Positions 16,480-24,972 are shown, counted from the first letter of the stretch. The stretch is DNA of 64,000 bases from Fibrella rubiginis (GCF_017353185.1 NZ_JAFMYV010000004.1:353871-417870); one strand, 5' to 3'. Notes: generated by a model not told the origin, from the letters alone. A program made the numbers and translations.

Positions 16480-17190
16480 TTACTGGCTAGCCAGTAACCG
16501 AGGTACCGGGTTCACAAACGTCGACTGGGCCAGATAGCGCTTGTCGGGGTAGTAGATAAACAGCGTGGCCCCGCCTTCTACAGCGTCAATGATGGGCGTA
16601 CAGACCTTGTTGGGCACGGCGGGGCACCCTTGACTGCGACCCAGCATACCCGTGTAGCGAATGGTGTCTTCACACACATAATCGGCCCCGTGAAGCACGA
16701 TGTTCCGGGCAAAAACCTTGTCATTGATTCCCGGCTCAAGGCCTTTGAGTTTCATTGACCAGCCGTGCTTACCCCAGTACCGACCCATAGCCCGGTAGAA
16801 ACCCAGGCTCGACTGCATGGATGACCCTTCATTAGAAAACCGACTTGGCCGTAATGCCCCTGACCCCTGCCCGTGGGCTACGTAGGTATTGAACAGGAGC
16901 TTTCTTTTCGACAGGTCAATGACATAGAGCCGCTTATGATTTGATGGCAGGCTCATGTCGGCTACCAGCAGGATCGGCTTGGGCTTGGGCACATACTTCA
17001 TGCCTCCCAAAGCCAGTTCGTAGGCCACCCGCGACAGGCCACTGTCTTCCAGCAACAGGTCGTCATAAACATGAAACAGCGGATTGGCCGACGTGGTACA
17101 GGTGCGCACCTTTGGCACACGCCCAGCCCACCGCAACGGCGCAGCAGCGAGGCAGATCAGGGCCAGCAGACACAGTAAAAGAATACGCAT
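16480..17190 (-). CDS. Murein L,D-transpeptidase catalytic domain family protein (YkuD_2 type), paralogue 2
   Basis: 236 residues from the ATG at 17190 (MRILLLCLLALICLAAAPL, a signal peptide); a GTG 21 bases upstream is in frame but adds nothing useful. It shares the whole catalytic block with its downstream neighbour: SNHKRLYVIDLSKRKLLFNT, FSNEGSSMQSSLGFY, GKHGWSMKLKGLEPGINDK, His in IVLHGADYV and Cys in MLGRSQGCPAV. The two proteins diverge mainly in the N-terminal 60 residues. They probably arose by local duplication and may have specialised for different growth conditions or acceptor peptides. Confidence 0.85.
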   Translation of the reverse strand: MRILLLCLLALICLAAAPLRWAGRVPKVRTCTTSANPLFHVYDDLLLEDSGLSRVAYELALGGMKYVPKPKPILLVADMSLPSNHKRLYVIDLSKRKLLFNTYVAHGQGSGALRPSRFSNEGSSMQSSLGFYRAMGRYWGKHGWSMKLKGLEPGINDKVFARNIVLHGADYVCEDTIRYTGMLGRSQGCPAVPNKVCTPIIDAVEGGATLFIYYPDKRYLAQSTFVNPVPRLLASQ

Positions 17191-17370
17191 ACGCTTGATG
17201 GGTGGCTGCACCGACTGGCTTAGCCCGGTGGGTGAATTACGTCTATAAAATTACTCGACAGTTGGCGAATGCGCAACACATACCCTACTCAAAAGGCCCC
17301 CAGCCATGCGGCTTAAATCCTGCTTTTCGCTCCCGTTGCTACCGGCTAAAAATAATTTGGATCAAACTAC

Positions 17371-17418
17371 TTGATTATGAGAAGGAATATCCATTTACTT
17401 TGTTTTTCAAAGTACTTT
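17371..17418 (+). promoter_or_regulatory. Promoter overlapped by an operator-like dyad upstream of creD
   Basis: TTG (17371-17373), 21 bases, then TTACTTTG (17395-17402), one mismatch from TAnnTTTG. The -7 element is half of a dyad TACTTTG-N5-CAAAGTA (17396-17414), and a perfect 10-bp palindrome AAAGTACTTT follows at 17409-17418, overlapping the dyad. A third, degenerate copy, TCAAACTACTTGA, lies at 17362-17374 over the -33 element. The arrangement suggests repression by a dimeric winged-helix regulator. No such regulator gene is adjacent. Confidence 0.5.
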
Positions 17419-17433
17419 TAAAACCAGCAAGTG

Positions 17434-18807
17434 ATGAATCCTCCTCCCTACCAATCCGACTCGTTCTTCGACCGGGTCAACCTGTGGTTGCGTACCTCAA
17501 CCATGATTAAACTAGCCATCGTTGGCATACTGGTTCTGGTTTTACTCATCCCGACGTTTATGCTCGAAGGCCTTATCCGTGAGCGTGAATCCACCCGGGC
17601 CATGGCCATTCGTGAAGTGAGTGAAAAATGGGGGGCCACCCAAACCGTCAGTGGACCCATCCTGAGCGTTCCGTATCTGATGCATACCAAAGGGGCTGAC
17701 GGCAAAGCCGAAACCTCCATCGCCTACGCCCACGTTCTACCCGACAACCTGACCATCACAGGCACTATACAGCCCGAAAAGCGTAACCGGGGCCTGTTTC
17801 AGGTCATGCTCTACAACACACGCCTCACTATCCGGGGCAGCCTTCCCCGTCCGTCGGCTGAGCGGTTGGGTATTGCCCCCGCCGATATGCAGTGGGATAA
17901 AGCGTTTGTGTCGCTGGGCGTGACTGACATGAAAGGCATCAAAGACCAGATCAATTTGCGGGTAGACGGCAAGGCGCTGACCGTTGAACCGGGTATACCC
18001 ACCACCGACATTCTGGCGTCGGGCGTGAGTGCGCGCACACCCCTCGGCGACTCCATCACCTTCGACTGCGCCCTGAACATAAATGGCAGTTCAGACCTGT
18101 ATTTCCTGCCCTTTGGCAAGCAGACCATCGTTTCGCTTACCTCGCCCTGGACCACGCCCAGCTTCGTGGGAGCCTCGCTGCCTGACCGCCGCACCCTGAA
18201 TGCGAAGGGATTTACGGCCAACTGGAAGGTGCTGCAATACAACCGAAACTACCCGCAGCAGGGCACCGGCGCGTTTTTGAACAGACCAATCAGCAACAGC
18301 CCCGACAGCCATGAGTCAGTAGCGGCCAGTTCAGCTTTTGGGGTAAAGCTGCTGTTGCCGGTCGATGAGTACCAGAAAACGATGCGGTCGGCGAAGTACG
18401 CGGTGATGTTTATTATCATCACGTTCACGGCGTTTTTCTTCGTCGAAATTCTGAACAAGCAGCGCATTCACCCCATCCAGTACCTGCTGGTGGGCTTTGC
18501 AGTCTGCCTGTTTTACCTGCTGCTACTGGCTATTTCGGAGCACGTCGCATTCAATGTTGCTTACCTGATCAGTGCCGCAGTAACGCTGGCCATGATCTCG
18601 TTCTACGTCCGTCATGTCTTCAAAAACGGTCGGCTCACCATCCTGTTCAGCAGCGTATTAGCCCTGCTCTACGGCTTCTTTTTTTCACTGCTCCAACTCG
18701 AAGATTATTCCCTGCTGCTGGGCAGCCTTGGTTTGGCGCTGATCCTCGGCATCATCATGTACCTCACCCGCAATGTGAACTGGTACCGGGCCTATGAAAC
18801 GACGTAG
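17434..18807 (+). CDS. creD: Cell envelope integrity protein CreD
   Basis: 457 residues from the ATG at 17434 (a GTG lies just before it). One membrane helix near the N-terminus (MIKLAIVGILVLVLLIPTFM) is followed by ERESTRAMAIREVSEKWGATQTVSGPILSVPY-type sequence, the CreD hallmark. A periplasmic beta-rich domain spans about 70-300. The LLLPVDEYQKTMRSAKYAVM segment then leads into six C-terminal helices containing ILNKQRIHPIQYLLVGFAVCLFY. CreD is an inner-membrane protein linked to envelope stress; its activity is unknown. In Bacteroidota it often sits with a winged-helix regulator, which is missing here, though the upstream dyad looks like that regulator's site. Confidence 0.93.
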   Translation: MNPPPYQSDSFFDRVNLWLRTSTMIKLAIVGILVLVLLIPTFMLEGLIRERESTRAMAIREVSEKWGATQTVSGPILSVPYLMHTKGADGKAETSIAYAHVLPDNLTITGTIQPEKRNRGLFQVMLYNTRLTIRGSLPRPSAERLGIAPADMQWDKAFVSLGVTDMKGIKDQINLRVDGKALTVEPGIPTTDILASGVSARTPLGDSITFDCALNINGSSDLYFLPFGKQTIVSLTSPWTTPSFVGASLPDRRTLNAKGFTANWKVLQYNRNYPQQGTGAFLNRPISNSPDSHESVAASSAFGVKLLLPVDEYQKTMRSAKYAVMFIIITFTAFFFVEILNKQRIHPIQYLLVGFAVCLFYLLLLAISEHVAFNVAYLISAAVTLAMISFYVRHVFKNGRLTILFSSVLALLYGFFFSLLQLEDYSLLLGSLGLALILGIIMYLTRNVNWYRAYETT

Positions 18808-18913
18808 AGATGGCGTAAGTCAGTACGAATCGGTCTTGCAGACTTACAATTAACGCTACCAACTGATTGAGTGGCCCCAACTTCAACGGGCTTAGACCGG
18901 TTGTAGTGGTAGT

Positions 18914-19426
18914 ATGAGACTATATCACTTTATGATCGGGCTCACTGCTGCGCCCATTACTCTGGTTCATGTTGGCTTTTCGGGACTGGCCTTAGTGACG
19001 GGTACCTGGGTGGTACTAAACCCCAAAGGAACCCGCCGCCATCGTTGGCTGGGATACGCTTACGTGGCCAGTATGAGTGTGGTGCTGACCACTGCGTTTG
19101 GCATCTACCATTTGTTTGGCCGGTTTGGTATTGTGCACTGGGGAGCCGTAGGCAGCTGGCTGGTTTTAGTTGGCGGCTTGTGGCCAGTCTGGTTACGCTC
19201 CCGGATGCCTTCCTGGCTGTTTTGGCATCAACTCAGTATGGGGCTGTCGGTGGCGGGCTTATACGCTACGTTCTTAGTTGAATCAACGTACCGACTCTTT
19301 CCTGCCCGATATTTCTGGTTCACAACCGTCGGCACATCTACGCTGGTGTTGTTAGCAGCGATCTGGTTGTTATATAAGCAGTTAGCACCGCAACTGACCA
19401 GGCGGTATTCCCTACCGGAGCGGTAG
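18914..19426 (+). CDS. DUF2306-like integral membrane protein
   Basis: 170 residues with about five hydrophobic helices. The opening pattern HVGFSGLALVTGTW, then PKGTRRHRWLGYAYVASM, is the DUF2306 signature: a His in helix 1 and a K-G-T-x-x-H-R loop before helix 2. Later helices contain WHQLSMGLSVAGLYATFLVE and YFWFTTVGTSTLVLLAAIWLL. The family has no established function; the conserved His residues hint at heme or metal contact, but that is inference. It lies about 100 bp after creD and 41 bp before the EamA gene on the same strand, so joint transcription is possible. Confidence 0.7.
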   Translation: MRLYHFMIGLTAAPITLVHVGFSGLALVTGTWVVLNPKGTRRHRWLGYAYVASMSVVLTTAFGIYHLFGRFGIVHWGAVGSWLVLVGGLWPVWLRSRMPSWLFWHQLSMGLSVAGLYATFLVESTYRLFPARYFWFTTVGTSTLVLLAAIWLLYKQLAPQLTRRYSLPER

Positions 19427-19467
19427 CTGGCCTGTTGCCAACGTTAACCCTCCCGAATCATATTCCT

Positions 19468-19899
19468 ATGTGGCTTTTTTACGCGCTCCTCTCTGCCGTT
19501 TTCGCGTCGCTGACGGCTATTCTGGCAAAAATCGGGATCAAAAATGTAGACAGTAACCTGGCTACGGCAGTGCGCACGGTGGTGGTCACGTTACTGGCCT
19601 GGGGGATTGTTCTCTTCCGAAAATCGGCGTCGGGTGTTGGTCTGGCAGAACAGGTATCGGCCCTGTCGGCTACCAACTGGACGTTTCTGGTGCTGTCGGG
19701 CATCGCTACGGGCCTGTCGTGGCTGTGTTATTTCAAGGCACTGCAACTGGGCAATGTATCGCAGGTGGCCCCGGTCGACAAGCTTAGCCTGGCGCTCACG
19801 ATTCTGTTGTCGGTGGTGTTTCTGGGCGAAGTGCTCACCTGGAAAATTGCCCTCGGTGCAGCCATGATTGTGGGCGGAACATTGGTATTAATCCTCTAG
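19468..19899 (+). CDS. Single-unit EamA family transporter
   Basis: 143 residues from the ATG at 19468 (MWLFYALLSAVFASLTAIL); a TTG at 19435 is in frame but adds a polar tail. Five helices form one EamA unit. Family features are AILAKIGIKNVDSNLATAVR, GLSWLCYFKALQLGNVSQVAPVDKLS-type sequence and FLGEVLTWKIALGAAMIVGG. Full-length drug/metabolite exporters carry two such units, so this half-size protein should work as a dimer, like the COG2510 proteins. Substrate is unknown. Confidence 0.88.
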   Translation: MWLFYALLSAVFASLTAILAKIGIKNVDSNLATAVRTVVVTLLAWGIVLFRKSASGVGLAEQVSALSATNWTFLVLSGIATGLSWLCYFKALQLGNVSQVAPVDKLSLALTILLSVVFLGEVLTWKIALGAAMIVGGTLVLIL

Positions 19900-20015
19900 A
19901 AAAGACTGGCCTATTAAACTTACCTTAAAAGGAGCCATTCAATAGGGGAGGCAGAAACCCCGGTACATGCGGTGTGTTATGTGAATGTATCAACGAAATG
20001 CAACTCAACACATTC

Positions 20016-20651
20016 ATGAACCGATTACTTTCTTCTGCCGTCAGTGGTCTGCTGACGCTGACAATTATGGCCACCTTTGCTGGTCAGTCTTTTGCTCAGA
20101 ACCGTACCAGCGGCAACAACAATGCACCAGCCGCCGGCACGCCAAGTGGCTCACAACTAGGCAATTACCGCAACGAACGCGCCGACGGGTGGATACCGCT
20201 GGAGCCCGAAAAGCGGCAGGCCATCAACACTGATCTGCAAGCCACGGTGGTTGAGTTAATTGAGCTTTTCCACGATGCCAAACAAAGTCACTGGAACCTG
20301 CGTGGTCCGTTATATTTTCCGCTTCATGAGAACCTACAGGAATATGCCGAGACGTACCTGAAGTACTCCGACCTGCTGGCCGAACGGCAATTACAAATTG
20401 GACAGCCTGCCGATGGCCGTACCGAAACGGTGGTGAACACGGCCAACCTACCCAAGTTTCCGGGCGGATTCTTGTCAGACCGTCAGGTGCTCGACATCAT
20501 GACCGAACGCATCTATACCGTTGCCAAGCGGGTGCGGGCGCGAATAGAAAGTACCGGGAAAAATGGCGATGAAGTAACGTCCAACAAACTGCAGGACCTG
20601 AGCTACGAGCTCGACAAGCAGGTGTGGCAGTTCCGCGTACACATGCAGTAA
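20016..20651 (+). CDS. Exported Dps-like ferritin
   Basis: 211 residues from the ATG at 20016, chosen because a clear signal peptide begins there (MNRLLSSAVSGLLTLTIMAT, cleavage near SFAQ at 26-28). A Ser/Gly/Asn-rich linker runs to about 50. The Dps four-helix domain follows: LIELFHDAKQSHWNLRGPLY, then HENLQEYAETYLKYSDLLAER. Of the E. coli Dps ferroxidase ligands, the equivalents of His51 (H92), His63 (H104), Asp78 (D119) and Glu82 (E123) are kept, while Asp67 is replaced by Gln108. Dps proteins normally act in the cytoplasm, binding DNA and oxidising iron with peroxide. Export points to iron storage or peroxide defence in the periplasm. No lipobox is seen. A strong palindromic terminator follows. 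Confidence 0.85.
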   Translation: MNRLLSSAVSGLLTLTIMATFAGQSFAQNRTSGNNNAPAAGTPSGSQLGNYRNERADGWIPLEPEKRQAINTDLQATVVELIELFHDAKQSHWNLRGPLYFPLHENLQEYAETYLKYSDLLAERQLQIGQPADGRTETVVNTANLPKFPGGFLSDRQVLDIMTERIYTVAKRVRARIESTGKNGDEVTSNKLQDLSYELDKQVWQFRVHMQ

Positions 20652-20662
20652 GCTGTTTTTCA

Positions 20663-20710
20663 ACACAAAAAAGGGCCGTGAGAATTAATTCTCACGGCCC
20701 TTTTTTGTGT
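20663..20710. terminator. Bidirectional intrinsic terminator, perfect 24-bp palindrome
   Basis: A perfect palindrome from ACACAAAAAAGGGCCGTGAG to its complement, with A- and T-runs flanking a GC-rich stem on both sides. It lies between the convergent Dps gene and the small lipoprotein gene, so it can terminate both transcripts. Confidence 0.9.
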
Positions 20711-20726
20711 GCAGACGAGTAGCGAC

Positions 20727-21140
20727 TTATTGCCGCTCGAAGTTGTAGTAGCCTAATGACCCCGCTCCAGTGCTAATACTCAACCGTTTGCTATCTACAG
20801 CAACGAGATCGAAGACCCGCCCCGACAACGACGACATACAGACGGCCTGAATCCGAATCTGTTTGTCAGTAAGCTCGTAGCTGCCCGGACCGCAGCCTAA
20901 AAACGCATACTCAACGGGACGGGTATTCGAATAGGTTTCGTTGAAGGTGCCGTCGCTGGCAAAAGTGACCAACACGGTCTTATCGGACGGAACACTAACC
21001 GGCGCGCTGCTGGTTAAGGCGTTTCTGACGTACCCCACCAATCGCCAGTTGCCCACCAGATCACTGGCTGGTGTAGGGTCCGTTTTCGTGCAGGCGGTGA
21101 TGGATACGAGAAAAATGAACGTGAGTAGGTGTTTGTTCAT
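20727..21140 (-). CDS. Small lipocalin-like lipoprotein of unknown function
   Basis: 137 residues with a lipoprotein signal (MNKHLLTFIFLVSITAC, lipid Cys17). The mature part begins with GNWRLVGYVRNA, then VTFASDGTFNETYS and a C-terminal LSISTGAGSLGYYNFER. This is the pattern of small Bacteroidota lipocalin-like proteins that test as an eight-stranded barrel: a G-x-W motif, then an F-x-x-D-G-T-F strand. Two Cys residues, in GCGPG and VCMSS, may form a disulphide. Ligand and role are unknown. It is downstream of, and opposite to, the exported Dps gene and about 80 bp from the LytTR regulator. Confidence 0.65.
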   Translation of the reverse strand: MNKHLLTFIFLVSITACTKTDPTPASDLVGNWRLVGYVRNALTSSAPVSVPSDKTVLVTFASDGTFNETYSNTRPVEYAFLGCGPGSYELTDKQIRIQAVCMSSLSGRVFDLVAVDSKRLSISTGAGSLGYYNFERQ

Positions 21141-21217
21141 GAGCGAAGTAGGTGTTTTATATACGGCAGGACCCTCGTTAGACCGAAACCGTTGGCATGG
21201 CGCTGCCCAGAGAGGGA

Positions 21218-22009
21218 CTACCTGACGAGCCCACTGGCCGTGTTTCCCTCAAACCACTGCCGAAAGGCTGTTGCTTTCTCTTTGCTGATGGCCAGTTCCA
21301 GCCGGTTGTTGGGGGCCTTCAGCCGAATGATCAGTTTGCCCGTATAATGCGTTTCATAGCCGCTGATCGCTTCCAGGCCAATCAGGTACTGCCGGTTGGC
21401 ACGGAAAAATTGAGCCGGGTCGGCCAGTTCTTCCACTTCATCCAGCGTTCGGTAGTCCGTCACCAGTTTCTGCCCGTCGGCGGTATGCAGAAAGATGAGT
21501 TCGTCGCGGCAAAAACAGGCCACCTGCTCCTGGGGTATCGGCACGATCTGCCGGAGATGATGGGCCATAAACCGGCGTTTGTACGTTGGTGTAGGCGATA
21601 CGCCCGCTACCTGATTCAGAAACACCCGAAACTGATCGGCGAAGTCGGCACCGCTGGGTTGCCAGCGGTGGAACTTGGCTAGGGCAGCCCGCAGTTCGTC
21701 GGGGTCGATGGGCTTGAGCAGGTAGTCGATGCTGTTAAGTTTAAACGCCCGGATAGCGTATTCGTCGTAGGCGGTCGTGAAAATAACCGGCGTGTTCAGC
21801 CCCACCTGCCGGAATGCCTCGAAGCTCACGCCGTCGGCCAGCTGGATGTCGGCAATGACGAGGTCGGGGCGGTGGTGGGTCAGGTACTCAACCACCTGCT
21901 GTACGCTCGTCAACGGCCCAACAAGGGTGGCAGCCGGCTCTAGCTGGCTCACCAGTTTCAGCAGTTGTTTGCCCACCAGTGGCTCATCTTCAATGAGTAA
22001 GATCGTCAT
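21218..22009 (-). CDS. LytTR-family response regulator of the efflux operon
   Basis: 263 residues. The receiver domain (about 2-118) has ED at 7-8, phospho-acceptor D54 in LVIADIQLADG, TTAYDEYAIRAFKLNSIDYL and the Lys in LLKPID. The LytTR domain (about 155-255) shows EQVACFCRDELIFLHTADGQ, FFRANRQYLIGLEAI and KLIIRLKAPNNRLELAISKE, the usual three-strand DNA-binding core. Its start overlaps the kinase stop by 4 bases, so the two are translationally coupled. It is the last gene of a six-gene run beginning with a TolC-like gene, and by position should control that run. Confidence 0.92.
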   Translation of the reverse strand: MTILLIEDEPLVGKQLLKLVSQLEPAATLVGPLTSVQQVVEYLTHHRPDLVIADIQLADGVSFEAFRQVGLNTPVIFTTAYDEYAIRAFKLNSIDYLLKPIDPDELRAALAKFHRWQPSGADFADQFRVFLNQVAGVSPTPTYKRRFMAHHLRQIVPIPQEQVACFCRDELIFLHTADGQKLVTDYRTLDEVEELADPAQFFRANRQYLIGLEAISGYETHYTGKLIIRLKAPNNRLELAISKEKATAFRQWFEGNTASGLVR

Positions 22010-23025
22010 GACAGCAGCGGAATACGCACCTGAAAAAACGAGCCATTATTCTGTATGTCAACGGGTTGCTCGCTCAAAAACGCGTAGAGTTGTTGCAGGT
22101 TTTGCAGGCCCTGCCCGTTGGACGTGGTGACTTGTTTCTTGCCCTGGATCGGGTTCGACACAGTCAGGTAGTCGGTTTCGGCGGTAAGCTCCACCACCAA
22201 CGGATGGGCTTCGCTGATGACGTTGTGCTTGATGGCGTTTTCGATCAGGATCTGGAGCGTGACGGGGGCAATCAGCCGGTCGCGGGCTTCATCGGGGATG
22301 TGGTACCGCACCTGAAATTCGCCGTTGAACCGCGTCTGTAACAACGACACATACTGGTTGATGAACACCAGTTCGGTACGCAGCGGCACCAGCTCGCGGC
22401 TTTTGTGCTGCAACACGTAGCGAAACACCTTGGAGAGTTGCTGCAAAAACTGCCGGGCCAGGGCGGGGTCGTCGTCGATCAGGCTATCGAGCGAGGAGAG
22501 GCTGTTGAACAGAAAATGCGGGTTAAGCTGGTTGCGGAGGTTGTCGTACTGTACCTGTGCTTTTTCCTTTTCCAACCGCGCCGCCCGTGTAAAGTTTTCC
22601 TGCCAGCGGACAAACAGGTGGTGCGCAATGAAGCCCAGCCCCACCACAATGTTGGCCATAAACGCCCCCCAGCTGATGGTGATGAACATCAGGCGGTTGA
22701 GCAGGTGGCTGAGGGCGGGCAGGATGTAGTGGAGAATGAACAGGCTGCAAAAAAATAGCACCGTCTTTACGATGGCCCAACCGCCCAGCAACTGAATGAC
22801 AAGGCGTTTCCGTACGTTTTTTTCAAACGGAAACCGCCGGTTCAGCCAGTCGTTGAAGCCGTAGTGAAATGCCCACACGCCGTTGAGCATGGTCAGGGTC
22901 ATCACAAACAGAATGGCCTGCTGCTGCCAGCTAATGTCGGGCAGCACCCACTTCCGCCCCACAATACCCAGCAGAGACATGCCCAGAAATAAGGCCTCAA
23001 CCCGCCTGTCGAACCTGATTTTCAT
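22006..23025 (-). CDS. LytS/YehU-type sensor histidine kinase
   Basis: 339 residues. The N-terminal part has about four membrane helices (LFLGMSLLGIVGRKWV, ILFVMTLTMLNGVWAF, WAIVKTVLFFCSLFILHYIL, FITISWGAFMANIVVGLGFI) with no separate sensor domain. A short coiled coil (ENFTRAARLEKEKAQVQYDN) leads to the His_kinase domain with phospho-acceptor in LNPHFLFNSLSSLDSLI, then an ATPase domain with N-box LIENAIKHNV. This is the standard Bacteroidota membrane kinase that pairs with LytTR regulators. Its start overlaps the end of the ABC ATPase gene by 29 bases, which argues for co-translation. Confidence 0.92.
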   Translation of the reverse strand: MKIRFDRRVEALFLGMSLLGIVGRKWVLPDISWQQQAILFVMTLTMLNGVWAFHYGFNDWLNRRFPFEKNVRKRLVIQLLGGWAIVKTVLFFCSLFILHYILPALSHLLNRLMFITISWGAFMANIVVGLGFIAHHLFVRWQENFTRAARLEKEKAQVQYDNLRNQLNPHFLFNSLSSLDSLIDDDPALARQFLQQLSKVFRYVLQHKSRELVPLRTELVFINQYVSLLQTRFNGEFQVRYHIPDEARDRLIAPVTLQILIENAIKHNVISEAHPLVVELTAETDYLTVSNPIQGKKQVTTSNGQGLQNLQQLYAFLSEQPVDIQNNGSFFQVRIPLLS

Positions 23026-23692
23026 GGCCGCTGATGATTTGGCCGTCGCTCATTTCGATAATGCGGTCGGTGCCCGCCGCAAAATCGGGGTCGTGTGTGA
23101 CGGTGATGATGGTCTGCCCTTTCGAGGCCAGTTCCTTAAAGATATGGAACACATTCTCCGAATTGGCTCTGTCTAAATTGCCCGTTGGTTCGTCGCCCAT
23201 GATAATCGTCGGGTCGTTGATGAGCGCCCGGGCAATGGCCACGCGCTGCTGCTGCCCACCCGATAGCTTGCTGGCGGGTTTGCGGGCGTAGTCGGCCATA
23301 CCAATGAGGCGGAGTTTCTCCATAGCGCGTTCTTCGATCTCATGGGCGGGGTATTTGCCCAGTTTTTGACCCGGTAACATCACGTTTTGCAGGGCCGAGA
23401 ACTCCGGCAGCAGAAAATGAAACTGGAACACAAACCCCAGGTGTTCGTTTCGGAAATGGGCCAGAAAATCCTGACTGCGGCCCGTCAGGTTCGTACCGGC
23501 CATTTCAATCTGCCCCTCATAGTCGGTGTCCATGGTCGAGAGCAGATACAGCAGCGTGCTCTTCCCACAGCCCGACTTACCCACAATAGCCATAAACTCA
23601 CCGGCCTGCACGTCGAACGTGATGTCGCGCAACACCTGGAATGTATCAGGGTCGTAGAAGTACTTGTTCAGATGCCGGGCCGAAAGAACCAT
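22997..23692 (-). CDS. ABC transporter ATP-binding protein, MacB/LolD type
   Basis: 231 residues. Motifs in order are Walker A GKSGCGKST (about 38-46), Q-loop FVFQFHFLLPEFSALQNVML, signature KLSGGQQQRVAIARAL, Walker B IIMGDEPTGNLD and H-loop TVTHD. The sequence around the Q-loop is that of the LolD/MacB group, which powers FtsX-type permeases rather than classical import. It is 29 bp from the permease stop, and its 3' end overlaps the kinase gene. It should drive the permease encoded just upstream for export of lipid-linked or peptide-like compounds or lipoproteins. Confidence 0.93.
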   Translation of the reverse strand: MVLSARHLNKYFYDPDTFQVLRDITFDVQAGEFMAIVGKSGCGKSTLLYLLSTMDTDYEGQIEMAGTNLTGRSQDFLAHFRNEHLGFVFQFHFLLPEFSALQNVMLPGQKLGKYPAHEIEERAMEKLRLIGMADYARKPASKLSGGQQQRVAIARALINDPTIIMGDEPTGNLDRANSENVFHIFKELASKGQTIITVTHDPDFAAGTDRIIEMSDGQIISGHENQVRQAG

Positions 23693-23721
23693 ACTACTAG
23701 TGATAAGTGGTGAACGATAAG

Positions 23722-24972
23722 TTATCCTCTCAGGATGGCTACGGGGTCTACTTTCGAGGCTTTGCGGGAGGGGAAATACCCCGCGAGCAGGGTGGTGATA
23801 ACCCCAAAGAGCAGACCCATAATGTAGTACTTCGCCGCGAAGATGACGGGGAAGGTTTTGAGGCTGATCATATTGCCCGTGTCGAAGGGGGTAATGGAGA
23901 GCAGGTAGCTCAGCCCAAAACCGATGCCCAGGCCCAGCAGCCCACCCGAAATGCCAATGAAGACCGCCTGAAGCAGAAAAATGGCGACGATGTCGCGGCC
24001 ATCGAAGCCTGTTGCTTTCAGAATCGCGATGTCTTTGATCTTGTTGACTACGGTCATGTTCATGATGTTGTAGATACCAAACCCGGCCACCACCAGCAGC
24101 GTAAACGACACCACGAAGGTCATGACGTTGCGGATCTTTTCGCCTGCCAAAATCGCCGTGTTGGCCGTGGCCCAGTCTTCGGTATGGTAGCCGAACATGG
24201 CCTGAAGTTGCTTGCCAAGCGGAATGGCCTGCAGGGGGTCGGTCATCTTTACGTGGATGTCGGTGATGTAGCTGGGGTCTTTTTGCAGAATCTCCTGCAC
24301 GGTGGCGAGGTTGGCGTAGCTGCGGGTATTGTCGACGGTGCTGATGCCGAAGCCGAACGTACCCGCCACCCGTAGCACGCGGGTGCCGCCGGTTGGGGTG
24401 GTCACGGTCACCTTGTCGCCCACGCGCACGTTCAGGTCCCTGGCTAACCCAGACCCCATAATCAGCGCGTCGGGGTTGGTTTTCAGGGCGTTCAGGTTGC
24501 CCGACTGCAGGCGCGTTGTCAGCCGGTAAAGCTGGTTCTCCCGGTCGATTTCGACACCCGCGATGGTGCCCGATAGCTGGATGGGACCGTTGTTGTAGAA
24601 CACCTGGGTGCTTAACTGCGGCGAGACACCCAGCACGCCGGGCTGCCGCCCGATGCGGTTGGCGATGATCAGGCCGTTTTTAAGTCGCGCCGACTCCGCC
24701 TTGGGCTTCTGATGGTACACCACGTTGAACCCACCCGGATGGGCTTCATCAATCAGGCTCGACCGCTGGGTGTTGACTTTGTTGTAGACCCGGATGTGCG
24801 GGCTGGCGTCGAGGGCCGAGTCTTCCAGAAACTGGTTGACACCCTGCATAAACGAGATCATCGTGATGAACATGGCAATGCCAAACGTAACGCCGAGCAT
24901 GGCCACCAGGGTCTGCCGCTTCTTAGCCAGCAGATGCGTCCGGGCAATTTGGGAGGCAATGGTCAGGTCCAT
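23722..24972 (-). CDS. FtsX/MacB-type ABC transporter permease
   Basis: 416 residues from the ATG at 24972 (MDLTIASQIARTHLLAKKRQ); an in-frame start at 25050 would add residues from repeat-like ATGAATGATGA text and is rejected. One helix near the N-terminus (TLVAMLGVTFGIAMFITMIS) is followed by a large periplasmic MacB_PCD domain (about 45-280). Three C-terminal helices include FVVSFTLLVVAGFGIYNIMN and the family mark KIKDIAILKATGFDGRDI. The ending SRKASKVDPVAILRG is typical of FtsX domains. With the adjacent ATPase, HlyD and TolC genes it forms a MacAB-TolC-like tripartite pump in which inner-membrane ATP hydrolysis is coupled to release outside the cell. Confidence 0.92.
   Translation of the reverse strand: MDLTIASQIARTHLLAKKRQTLVAMLGVTFGIAMFITMISFMQGVNQFLEDSALDASPHIRVYNKVNTQRSSLIDEAHPGGFNVVYHQKPKAESARLKNGLIIANRIGRQPGVLGVSPQLSTQVFYNNGPIQLSGTIAGVEIDRENQLYRLTTRLQSGNLNALKTNPDALIMGSGLARDLNVRVGDKVTVTTPTGGTRVLRVAGTFGFGISTVDNTRSYANLATVQEILQKDPSYITDIHVKMTDPLQAIPLGKQLQAMFGYHTEDWATANTAILAGEKIRNVMTFVVSFTLLVVAGFGIYNIMNMTVVNKIKDIAILKATGFDGRDIVAIFLLQAVFIGISGGLLGLGIGFGLSYLLSITPFDTGNMISLKTFPVIFAAKYYIMGLLFGVITTLLAGYFPSRKASKVDPVAILRG

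Noticed and set aside
19940..20015. GGGGAGGCAGAAACCCC hairpin upstream of the Dps-like gene considered as a riboswitch
   Set aside because: Only a four-base stem with no conserved ligand-binding core; too small for any riboswitch class I know.
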